A stretch of 64,000 bases of DNA from Plazaster borealis (lineage: Eukaryota > Echinodermata > Asteroidea > Forcipulatida > Labidiasteridae): positions 21,844,818 through 21,908,817 of the forward strand of contig CM037471.1 in assembly GCA_021014325.1 (NCBI GenBank), written 5' to 3'. Below, in pieces: positions 10,995 through 19,232 of the stretch. The notes under the pieces were generated by a model, which had not been told where the DNA came from, did no database searches, and saw nothing but the letters and a program-made list of their open reading frames with translations. Numbering within the stretch: the stretch's first letter is position 1; each line of letters opens with the position of its first letter. Both the position numbers and the translations under genes were made by a program.

Positions 10995-11375
10995 CGTTCC
11001 TAATTGGCAAATTTACCTTGAAGCAAAGTGTCTGATTAGTCACTGCATCAGGAGACTGTGATTGGTCAGAGCTGTACAGGAAATGAATCCAATTGGTTCA
11101 CCTTGGATGCAATTATGTCATCACACCCAAGTCAGGATGCCACTCCCGTGATTGGTCAATGTTTATAAAGAAGATAGTGTATTCAATTGGCCAGTTCACC
11201 TTGGTGATGCAGCCTTTTGCATTAGTCACAAGACACTGGCTGCGATTGGCCTGTACTCTACAGGCTGTGTTTCTGATTGGTTGGTCCGCCTTGATGCAAG
11301 GTCATCATGAGGCAAGGACACCGATTGGTGAGTGTCACAGGGATAAATCACTGGGATTGGTTGGTTACTGACTGA
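10995..11375. repeat. Degenerate ~90-bp tandem repeat with paired CCAAT boxes
   Basis: At least nine ATTGG words (CCAAT on the minus strand) occur at about 11002, 11060, 11091, 11150, 11185, 11244, 11275, 11323 and 11355. Gaps alternate near 59 and near 32 bp, giving a ~90-bp unit with two boxes. CCTTG-ATGCA and TTAGTCAC-like words recur between them. It lies inside the presumed FRS2 3' UTR, so a role in transcription is not implied by position. Confidence 0.7.
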
Positions 11376-11710
11376 TTGCTCCTAAATAACAAAACCAAGA
11401 TATTTTTCAAATTTAAATTCATCTTACGTTTATGGGTAATTAAAACCATGATAACCTCATCATCATTTTATCATACCAATATCAAAAACAATGTGAAGGT
11501 ATATTTCTGGAAAAATCGTCCAGAACCAGTTTTAAAAAAAATGTAGCAATTTGGATGTAGAAGTTATTATGGTCCATGTTCACGTGCTACTATCAAATTA
11601 CAACCGTATCAAGATTATTAGTGGGTTAATATTAACGCAATGAATTAAGCATGGCCAGCCATACCAGAGTTTAAGATTCACCAAACATTTCCAGACAACT
11701 CCGTGGACAT

Positions 11711-12742
11711 CTACCGAATCTTACTGTCATGTCTTGTTCTTCGCAACGATCCACCTGGAAGATCCGTGTCGTCAATCTGCCTCTGGGAGTTTGCCAACGC
11801 CGTCGTCCGATTGAAATCGATCAGGGCGTACGTGTCTGTCCTGCGACTGGATCCCTCCGAGTTCAGACTCGCCGGGGTCTTGGGTGGCGAGCTCGTCATA
11901 CTCGAGCTGCGACTCTGACGGGTCTGGACGACCGGTGTACACCCGGCGGCGTCCATCGTCGCCAGATCCAGATCGGCGTAGTTCATGCGCCCCTTCGGCA
12001 CCGGCTGGAGAACAACGTTCGTAGCTCCGTTGAAAACGGTCGGTCTGATCCCGACCTCCGATAGCACGTCCAGATTAGCATAGCTGTGTTCACTCACGGG
12101 GGACCGGTTTCCCCCGACGCTGCCATCGAAGACAAACTCTGATCCGGCACTTCCCTTGCTCGATGATGTACTGCACGGTGATCGTAAATCACAGCAAAAG
12201 ACAAAGTTGTTGTGGGGGAGTTCCCCAACCGTGTCTAAGTTGGCGTAGTAACTACTGCCGGACGTACGACTGCTTGGCGTCATAAGAGACGTCGTACTCA
12301 TGGGGCTGGTTATCGACGCTGGTGATGCATTGTTGGTAGTACAATCCAGACTACTAGCCTCTGAGGTACACACAGCGGTGTCCGTTAACGAGATCACATT
12401 TGCATTGCTGTTTAAGTTCAGACCGCTGTTTTTCAACGGTGCTGCATTGCCGTTCACGATGTCCTGAACTGAAGAGGGTTTCATGTAGTAGGGCTCGGGG
12501 AGATTTGCCAGTGTCCGTGTCGTCGCCGATGACGGTAACCTGATGCTGTCCAGGTTACCGTTGACGTCATTTTGCACCTGGGTCAACGTCTCAGTGTCTG
12601 TGACCGTGAGCTGGGTCAAATCTTCATCAATATCATGTTTAAGACGAGCGTAGTTGACATTGGGGTCATCTTCTTCGGAAGAAGGTCTACTCTCCTCACT
12701 CACCTGAGGTAACAAGGAAGCCATGACTGAAGAGGAATCAAC
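11711..12742 (-). CDS. FRS2: FRS2 coding exon 4: phosphotyrosine docking tail
   Basis: The acceptor TTCTCCAG precedes GTTGAT. It encodes residues 204-546, with the stop at 11713-11711. Candidate docking tyrosines by position are Tyr234 (NYARL), Tyr288/289 (YYMK), Tyr368/369 (YYANL), Tyr424 (SYANL), Tyr458 (NYADL) and Tyr508 (TYALIDF). YANL fits the GRB2 SH2 preference for Asn at +2. YALIDF fits the SHP2-type preference for hydrophobics at +1 and +3, and sits in the C-terminal block shared with vertebrate FRS2/3. The tail is Ser/Thr-rich, with TP and SP sites (for example SSPPKTPAS) of the kind ERK phosphorylates. The plus-strand ORFs across it are shadows. Confidence 0.93.
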   Translation of the reverse strand, partial: VDSSSVMASLLPQVSEESRPSSEEDDPNVNYARLKHDIDEDLTQLTVTDTETLTQVQNDVNGNLDSIRLPSSATTRTLANLPEPYYMKPSSVQDIVNGNAAPLKNSGLNLNSNANVISLTDTAVCTSEASSLDCTTNNASPASITSPMSTTSLMTPSSRTSGSSYYANLDTVGELPHNNFVFCCDLRSPCSTSSSKGSAGSEFVFDGSVGGNRSPVSEHSYANLDVLSEVGIRPTVFNGATNVVLQPVPKGRMNYADLDLATMDAAGCTPVVQTRQSRSSSMTSSPPKTPASLNSEGSSRRTDTYALIDFNRTTALANSQRQIDDTDLPGGSLRRTRHDSKIR

Positions 12743-15700
12743 CTGGAGAAATGAATAAGAAATACAAATCAGCTGCTTTGAATTACTGCAGTTCAAGACA
12801 TCATGTGGGCAGTTATGCAAGAAAAAATTAAGACGATATGTTTATGTTGCCCACAGAAAGACTAAAGAAAAGGCAACCAAACACTGACAGAGAAAAGAAC
12901 ATGAGGGTAGATAAAAAAAGACTTATCTTCAAGCAAACTTGATGTCAATTCATGGCAACAACAGTGTGATATTAAATCATATTGCACAGTCCATATCGCA
13001 CCCTGCGCATGGTGCCATTCTAACTCCGCATATTGCGCTATTTTAAGCTCACACCAAGTTTGCTTGAAGACAAATTCTTTACCACACGCGCTCGTGGAAT
13101 ATGGACAAATATATTGGATATGGGACGTCCAAGCGCTATACTTTTCTCCTGTAATCCACTCGCGCTTGTGTGATAACTAATTTTACATAAAGACAACTTG
13201 GTAATGTTTCTTTATTGATCATTTATTTAAAAAATTTGAGGAGACTCTAAAATATCCATAAATCATTGAATCTATGGACTTATCATTTTGTTTCTTGTAC
13301 TAAGACTGGATGGGAATGTTTCTCTAATTCTTTACTTACAGCATCTTCTTGAGGAGACTCTGGAATATCAGCAAAGGAGTTTGCGTTGATGTAATGCACT
13401 GAGGTCCCCGGTGACGACGGGCTCTGCGCTCCCGAGGCGGTCGTCGATGTCGACAATGTCCGGCCGGTGAAGGTAGCCAGACCATAGGTACTTCCCGAAG
13501 CAATACTCCCGTTGTCTGTAAAGTGGGAGGGGCCGGCTGAGAACGGGGATAGTGCCGGGGATGCGGTTTCTGTCGGCGTTGTTCCGTTGCTGGTTTCCGA
13601 GTAGCTGCCGTAACGGTTGGTACCTCCGCATGTCTGGGCGTTTTCCTGGACGTTACGAAACAGGAACTCCGCTCGTTTACATTTGAAAGCGTAGATACCT
13701 GAAGAATGAAGGAGAAGAAACCAGATACTGACCGATTAATACCTCGGCTTACACGATAACAATCTTTTTAGGGTTAGTTCCAGATGACCAGTTAGATTCA
13801 AACCCCATTGTTTTGTACATTACTAGTTACAACTTACCTAAAGTTGAATTTAAACATCTCTTGCATGAACTACTGCACCAAACGATCAGTAAGCCATTTG
13901 CGAGAAAGATTTGAATAAAGTCTGGTACAATGACTTGCTTAGTCACAAGTTACCGCTTAGATTTTAATTCCTCAGAATAATGAGACAGTTGCTATGTCAC
14001 ATGATTCAGGGCAAGCTTTTGCATGGTTACATAAGAGACGGCGAACACCCATGCACAATTTTGAATGAATGTCATGAATGTCTATGGCACAATGGTTCCA
14101 GGGTTTGCTCATCTGGTGGCTGCTATACAAAAGCGTGTCTCGAACCATTTGACATAGCAACTGTCTTTATATAGACGGTGTGACCTCTGACGTCACTTAA
14201 AACCATAACATGATGCGCGCGCATGTCGCCGGGCAAAACGTCTGTGTACTTGACAGCCAGCTAGCTAGCTAGTCGTTAACTTCTTGTCATTCATCATGAA
14301 AGCACACGCAATCTTACCATGAGTACGCGCCTTCTTGCCCGGCGGAACATTACTTAGACAAAGATTTGTCAACAGAGGGCGGTTTAAATGTAAACAGAGG
14401 TCACATCGTCTATAGTCTGAGGAGTTCAAATCTAAGCAGTAACTTGTGACCAAGCCAATCATTGTACCAGACATTGTTCAAATCAAGCTCACTAGTGGCT
14501 TAGCCAAGTATTTTATCTCCAAGTATGTTAAGGTTATCAATGGTTTACATTCTACCAGTTGTGTGACTGATTGGTATTGTAATGGCACGTGCTGCAATAT
14601 TACTACAGTAATGTACAGACAAAAGTACCACCCAAAGTCCGGCATGCAACTTTGTAATTTACAAAAAATAGCCAGCGAGTAAAAAGCCAGCCAAACTTTG
14701 CACAGTGTTTTTCAGTTTTCTATGGCGCTATTATTGAAGACAACAACAAAAGAAATTAGCTAATCAGCTAAAAAGTTGCATGTCTGTCCAACTAATTTTA
14801 CAACAACAGTAAAAAATGTCAGAAATTTTGAAAATTGTATAACATTTTTTATAAAATCATGACGCTTACTAAACCTTGCAAAAGATACGACCTAAAACTG
14901 CTTATCTTTTTTTTAACGTCTCCTTTTTGACACGAGGGGAAAAAAAATCATTACAGATCAGGGCCCAATTTCATAGAGCTGCTTAAGCACAAAAAGTAGC
15001 TAAGCGCAACAAAATTATGCTTACCAGAATAAGGTTACCAGCCAAACTACCATGTCACATGTACATTTTGTGACTGGTATCCTGCTCATTTCTGCTTAGA
15101 AGACAATTGTTGAGCAATATTTTCTGCTTAAGCAGCTCTATGAAATTGGGCCCAGGTTTACGACCCAGGTAATACAGTTATTTCAGACAATTAAATATGA
15201 AACCTTTTGAACCCAAGTTTAAAGCTACAATTAGACAAGATGTACCGCCGGCCTTTTTGTCTACCACTAAGAACTAACCTGGCCCAGTTGCACATCGACG
15301 CCCGCTCTCAAACGAGAATAACTTCTTGTCAAACCCGTACCGTCTCAAGCTCCTCAAGGGCCACTTGATGGGGTCTTTACCTCTCTGATGTAGAATGATG
15401 TCACTCTTGGTGACCTCAATCACAGCACGTCTGACCTCTGTCCCTTTATCGTCAACGTTCCGCACCTTAGAAATAATATGAAGATAGACAAGGTTTGTGT
15501 TATGGAGGCAGGACAATTGGATATAAGAGAAAACTATGCAACTTTAAAGGCAGGGTTTACTTTTGGTAATTGTCAAGTAACTACCAAAAGTACACCCTGC
15601 CTTTAAAGATGATACAAGTACGACCTTTTTCTATCAGTGAACTTTCAATTTGAAACTAACCATGTTTTATTTGGATAATTACCAAACCTGTACACATTTT

Positions 15701-17016
15701 CTTAAAACCCATACATATACTTTTCACACACACACAAAAAAAGTTTAAATTGGTTTTGGCATTGATTCCCTACTCAGCAATCTGATTTTCTTAATGGAGT
15801 GTCTCTTTCTAAGGAAGCATTGCATTTCCCTCCAGAAGGAGAAGTCAAGGCCTATAAAAGCATGTTCTCAAATCACGTACTAGACTTGTATCCTTCCCAA
15901 TTACTTGATATTTGAAATAAAAAGTTGCATCCCCTTAAGGTGGTCCCTCTGCTGTCACTTCCAAGGTTGTATGGTAAACTTGGGTGTGATCCCTGGCTGT
16001 ACAGCAGTTACAAGTTGAATGGCATCTGACTGGCACCCCCAAACAAAGATATAAAATAGGGAGACCGCCAACATAGGGGCTGGATAGCTCAGACGGTAGA
16101 GCGCCGGCACTTTAATCTGGAGGTCCAAGTTCAAGTCCCACTCTAGTAAACTTGTCTTTCTTCAACCCAACATAATTCCGTAAGAAGATGTGCATAGATA
16201 TCGAACATCTGGATTCCATATTCAGGGATGAGAGTCGTTTCTGACCCAAAAAGTACAAAACTAGGATCAGAATGTTAGGAGGTATGTTTAAAGGGAGGAT
16301 ATACCTATGGAAATTACTCCAAAAATTAGTGACCACAAGAACCAACTTGGTAAGAAGCACTGCATCTGTTGACAATGTTTAACATTTTGAGAAACAATTC
16401 CCTTCAAAGGTAATGTGGTTCTAGAGAGAGGGATTCAAAAACGTTTCAATCTGAGAAACGTTTCTGCATGAATTGTGTATTCCAATTACGGATTACTCTT
16501 CCTGCGTGGACATAACCGCTCCATATTTTTCGGCAATATCTCAAAAATGCTATCATCTTTTGTAACAAAATTTTCACAGGTTAGTTTTAATGTATATAAT
16601 CTACCTTTATATAGGATTAAAACAATCAAACGGTTCCAAAAACCAAAGGTATACTTTGCCTTTAAGTGACGACTTTGTTTGTGTGTATTTCTAAATAATT
16701 GATTTAGTTCAATCAAAACAGCATTGATTTTGAGCTTTTGAACAGACCCATTTATTGTTGATATCCAATGACATCATGTTTCAATTTTCGCTCTGAAGAG
16801 TTAATGTAATTTTAAACCATTTTAAAGATTTGCAAGTTTTTTTCCCCCACTTTCATAAGGACTCCATCTATTGAAAAATGAGTGCATCACAAAACTGAAT
16901 TTGTTTGACTTTAGACTTTAGAGCCCCCCTTAACATGGATTCCAGTTTCTTACCTTGAACATGTTCTGTGCCAGTTTGACATCTTTAGGACGAATACAAG
17001 GCTGTTGGTTGCCCAT
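11711..17016 (-). CDS. FRS2: FGF receptor substrate 2/3-type adaptor, complete CDS in four exons
   Basis: Exons on the minus strand are 17016-16954, 15465-15279, 13698-13340 and 12742-11711. They join in frame (63+187+359+1032 nt) to 546 codons plus stop, and all introns are GT-AG. Vertebrate FRS2 is near 510 residues. FRS proteins are membrane-anchored docking adaptors. The PTB domain binds FGF or Trk receptors, and the phosphorylated tail recruits GRB2 and SHP2 to drive ERK signalling. Evidence seen: an N-terminal MG; a PTB domain at about residues 20-110 with RRYGFDKKLFSFESGRRC; tail tyrosines in Y-x-N and Y-x-[LI] settings; and a C-terminus RRTDTYALIDFNRTTALANS followed by RRTRH, closely like the FRS2/3 ending. 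A single copy cannot be assigned to FRS2 versus FRS3, which are a vertebrate pair. No frameshift or stop was seen. Confidence 0.93.
13340..13698 (-). CDS. FRS2: FRS2 coding exon 3: end of PTB domain and Ser/Thr-rich linker
   Basis: The acceptor CATTCTTCAG precedes GTATCTAC, and the donor GTAAGT follows GATGCT. It completes Gly84 and encodes residues 85-203. IYAFKCKRAEFLFRNVQENA closes the PTB fold (the family has a G-I-F-A-F-K-C block and the same C-terminal helix). A low-complexity Ser/Thr/Gly/Pro linker follows, containing SYSETSNG, STYGLATF and HYINANSF. Tyr186 in YINA is a GRB2-type Y-x-N site. No stop occurs in the 119 whole codons. Confidence 0.9.
13983..14165. mobile_element. TIR element in FRS2 intron
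   Basis: The ends GACAGTTGCTATGTCA and TGACATAGCAACTGTC are exact inverted repeats about 180 bp apart, and inner parts also pair (GTTGCT.., CCATGCA..). It lies in the intron between exons 2 and 3 next to a second element. It has no coding capacity, and both short ORFs over it are chance. Confidence 0.8.
14170..14414. mobile_element. MITE family E copy in FRS2 intron
   Basis: The ends TATAGACGGTGTGACCTC and GAGGTCACATCGTCTATA form inverted repeats. The interior carries GCCGGGCAAAACGT and CTTGCCCGGCGGAACAT as an inner inverted pair, and an ACAGAGGGCGG word. A second copy lies at 40643-40850. Confidence 0.82.
14959..15154. mobile_element. MITE family A, full-length copy in FRS2 intron
   Basis: The ends GGGCCCAATTTCATAGAGCT and its inverted form bound a ~195-bp palindrome-like element. 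TGCTTAAGC words lie inside both ends. This is the reference copy for a family also seen at 8891, 10318, 25622, 33650, 38553, 39493 and 46063. Confidence 0.88.
15279..15465 (-). CDS. FRS2: FRS2 coding exon 2: PTB domain core
   Basis: The acceptor TTTCTAAG precedes GTGCGG, and the donor is CCAG then GTTAGT. It encodes residues 22-83 and the first base of Gly84. Diagnostic segments are VRNVDDKGTEV, IEVTKSDIILHQRG, KWPLRSLRRYGFDKKLFSFE and SGRRCATGPG, which follow the FRS2 PTB domain nearly block by block, including the Arg-Arg-Tyr-Gly and FSFESGRRC segments. This is the part that would grip the receptor juxtamembrane peptide. Confidence 0.93.
15541..15607. repeat. Short palindromic repeat in FRS2 intron
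   Basis: CTTTAAAGGCAGGGTTTACT and TACACCCTGCCTTTAAAG face each other around TTTTGGTAATTGTCAAGTAA, which looks like a collapsed MITE made of both ends only. Confidence 0.7.
16040..16180 (+). mobile_element. SINE family 2 copy in FRS2 intron
   Basis: It contains GGCTGGATAGCTCAGACGG (A-box-like), TTTAATCTGGAGGTCCAAG and AAGTTCAAGTCCCACTCTAG (B-box-like), preceded by GGGAGACCGCCAA. The copy at 45880-46045 on the other strand shares the flanks, so this is a SINE and not a tRNA gene. Its acceptor stem does not pair. Confidence 0.75.
16954..17016 (-). CDS. FRS2: FRS2 coding exon 1: N-terminal anchor peptide
   Basis: ATG at 17016-17014 opens 21 codons reading MGNQQPCIRPKD through to NMFK. The exon ends in phase 0 at AAG followed by donor GTAAGA (from 16953). 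Gly2 is the residue that is myristoylated in FRS2/3, and Cys7 could be palmitoylated. Residue 6 is Pro, where N-myristoyltransferase substrates usually have Ser or Thr, so lipidation is inferred and not assured. The start is chosen because it gives the MG terminus and follows a splice acceptor 38 nt upstream. Confidence 0.88.
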
Positions 17017-17054
17017 GCTGATCTTCTCTAGTTAGTTCCCAGTAAGCAAGAAAT
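17017..17054 (-). other. FRS2 5' UTR piece with splice acceptor
   Basis: On the minus strand a pyrimidine-rich tract and TCTCTAATAG end at 17055, giving an AG acceptor 38 nt before the ATG. The coding start therefore lies in an internal exon, and at least one 5' UTR exon must lie at higher coordinates (see 26724 and beyond). Confidence 0.65.
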
Positions 17055-17950
17055 CTATTAGAGAAAAAGAACAAATCAAAAACTGACATTATGACAACTT
17101 TCCTTCCCTCTACCCCCTGTCCCCCGTCTCCTTCTTGGTTGTTCACCCCTTGCCTTTTCTGCCTCTCTCCCTCTTTTCATCTCTTCCCACTTGACTGCTT
17201 CTGTTACACAAGTATACCTGTTCATGTGTGTTGTCTTGTCATTTACACTCCGAGAAAGACTCCAGTAGGGTCCAAACGGCAGTCTGTTAACCATTTCTTG
17301 CAACTTCCCAATTCATTACAAAAAGTCCCCATGGTGAACCAATAATTTGACCTTGCATCATTTCTTAACGAGCTTGATATCAATCGGATAAGACAGCATG
17401 GATACACATTTTACAACATTGTGAAAGTTAAAGGAATTATACAGGATTGGTAAGGATACAAAACATAATTTTTTAATTTTAGTCTGAAAGCTTACTGATT
17501 ATGAAGTTCATACGAGAACCATTTTTTTCCTGTGAAATATTTCCCTCTGAAAAGAAGTCATATTCGAGAAAACTGTATCTGAAAACCTAAACACAATAGC
17601 TGATTTCGGTTGTTACAACCAAAATAAAGGACAATGTGTTTACATGCTGAAAATTGTGCATGGTATTTCACTATGTTCTCCTGACTCACCCAACGGGTTA
17701 CGCCCAAATTTCCACATGTTTGTTATTTCATGTAAATGGTTGATCACACAAAACATGAACACTGTCTGTGACTATTTTGTCAGCTTTTACCAACCCTGTA
17801 CGATACCTTTAACATTGTGGGTGTACGTACGCCTTTCAACATGTTAAATACAAGTCTGAACATGCACACACAGGCAGAACGCCACCCTTCATGAACAGTA
17901 CATGTCTATGATCAATGTAGATTTGGATGCCTCTATATGCACACCCATTT
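17055..17950. other. FRS2 upstream intron, no gene seen
   Basis: 17095-17215 is strongly pyrimidine-rich on the plus strand (long CCCTCTCC runs), hence purine-rich on the FRS2 strand. 17395-17845 contains a diverged relative of MITE family B, ending with a CTGTACGATACCTTTAAC-type end. No coding exon was seen. Confidence 0.5.
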
Positions 17951-18323
17951 AAAGGCACTGAACACATTTGGAAATTGTCAAAGACCAGTGTTCTCACTTG
18001 GTGTATCCCAACATATGCATGAAATAACAAGCGTGAAAATTTGGGCTCAATTGGTCACCGAAGTTGCAAGAAAATAATGGCAGAAAAAACACCCTTGTTG
18101 TATAAATTTGTGTGCTTTCAGATAGGAATAAAAGGCTTCTTGCAAGAAGTCTTTTATTAATTTAGTGAGAAATTACCTCTTTCTCAAAAACTACGTTACT
18201 TCAGAGGGAGTCGTTTCTCACAATGTTTTATACTATCAACAGCTCTTCGTTGCTCGTTACCAAGTAAGTTTTATGCTAATATATATTTTGAGTAATTACC
18301 AAATGTGTACAGTGTTAAAGGGT
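17951..18323 (+). mobile_element. MITE family B copy 1
   Basis: About 375 bp. It opens TTTAAAGGCACTGAACAC and closes with AATGTGTACAGTGTTAAAG, a loose inverted end. It contains GACCAGTGTTCTCACTTGG, AACATATGCATGAAATAAC and a central hairpin around TTCTTGCAAGAA. It aligns by eye with 21483-21853, 22241-22616 and 49092-49474. Confidence 0.85.
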
Positions 18324-18364
18324 GTGCAAAAAGATTGAAAATATAAATGTTTGCACAAAACTAT

Positions 18365-18642
18365 CAGGGTTCTCCCCAGGATTTTTCAAAACTGTGGGGT
18401 ATTCTGGACCCAAATTGTTGGATTTTTGGCCGAAGCACGCTGAATTTGAAACAAGGTCTTCGGAATGTCTTCTACTTGGTGTTTATCTTGGTTTTAAAAG
18501 CCCTTCTGTGCAATCTGGAGCATTCAATATGGTTTTCTCTTGATGATTTTTGTTTATTGCGTATCGGCAGAAATTTTCGCGTATTGGCACAAAATTTGCG
18601 CGTATCGGCCTGATACGCTAACTTGGCATGGGTAGAACCCTG
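18365..18642 (+). mobile_element. MITE family C copy 1
   Basis: About 280 bp with ends CAGGGTTCTCCCCAGG and GGTAGAACCCTG. The inside has AAGGTCTTCGGAATGT, TGCAATCTGGAGCATTC and GCGTATCGGC words. Copies lie at 39904-40201, 41561-41829 and 47614-47908. ORFs here are chance. Confidence 0.85.
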
Positions 18643-18649
18643 ACTATGG

Positions 18650-18931
18650 TATAAAGGTGGTCATGGTGGGAAACTTCCCTTGAAATATTTTTCCTTTGAA
18701 ATTATATAGTTTTTGAGAAATGAGTAAAACAATAAGTTCTGATCTCGCAAGTCCAAAACCAGATGTTTAAAAAAATAAATATATGGGGTTTTTTTTTCAC
18801 TATCTTTCTTCTGACTCTGATAACTGATTGAGCTTAAACTTTCACAAATTTGTTATTTCATGTCAATGTTGGGTCACATCAAGTGCAGATACTGGTCTTT
18901 GACAATTACCAAGAATGTTCACGTGCTTTAA
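18650..18931 (+). mobile_element. Diverged relative of MITE family B
   Basis: Shares GTTATTTCATGTCAATGTTGG-like and TCTTTGACAATTACCAA words with family B in a more diverged context. Confidence 0.5.
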
Positions 18932-19124
18932 ACAAGAGAGAAAATAAGAACAAGTCTACAATATCTTACTTATTAACATGAACACACTTTTTTTCTTTTT
19001 CTTTTAAATGAGCTGGATAGGCCTACTTGATTCATTTAATAATATGCAATATTATTTCTACATTTATTTGCATTTTGTTAAAAATTATTAACAGTGGCAC
19101 ATGAGTACACCACTAAAAAATACT

Positions 19125-19232
19125 TCACCTCCGGTTGGAGTCATCCACTTCTATTTCTATTTCCTCCTCATCATCATCATCATTATTATCCCGCCGATCA
19201 GAACGAACAGCAGAAGAGAAATTGACTATGAT
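19125..19232 (-). CDS. Possible C-terminal exon with acidic tail (unrecognised)
   Basis: On the minus strand an acceptor-like TTTAATTTGTAG is followed by 35 open codons and TGA. The peptide runs from IIVNFSSAVRSDRR into a run of Asp and Glu and ends VDDSNRR. The acidic run is encoded by a GAT microsatellite (plus strand ATC repeat at about 19165-19190), so it may be only a simple repeat that happens to be open. No partner exon is established. Confidence 0.2.
   Translation of the reverse strand: MIVNFSSAVRSDRRDNNDDDDEEEIEIEVDDSNRR

Larger units (their letters stand above)
9265..11710 (-). other. Probable FRS2 3' UTR
   Basis: This follows the FRS2 stop codon on the minus strand without another gene. 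The first convincing poly(A) signal I see is AATAAA at 9290-9285 (minus), which would give a 3' UTR near 2.4 kb. It contains MITE copies (9714-9934, 10318-10500), a poly-C/G run near 10014-10023 and the CCAAT-box repeat at 10995-11375. The true 3' end needs transcript data. Confidence 0.5.

Noticed and set aside
11729..12064. 111-aa plus ORF over the FRS2 last exon
   Set aside because: It is a shadow of the FRS2 coding strand. The minus reading gives the FRS2 C-terminus with family-specific motifs.
13368..13631. 87-aa minus ORF MRRYQPLRQLL
   Set aside because: Wrong frame of FRS2 exon 3. The correct frame continues the PTB domain across both splice sites.
16077..16148. tRNA gene candidate
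   Set aside because: A- and B-box-like words are present, but the acceptor and anticodon stems do not close. A second copy at 45880-46045 shares flanking sequence, so it is a SINE.
18347..18613. 88-aa plus ORF, with related readings at 39926-40108 and 47587-47769
   Set aside because: These read MITE family C copies in both orientations. There is no start context or conservation of frame.
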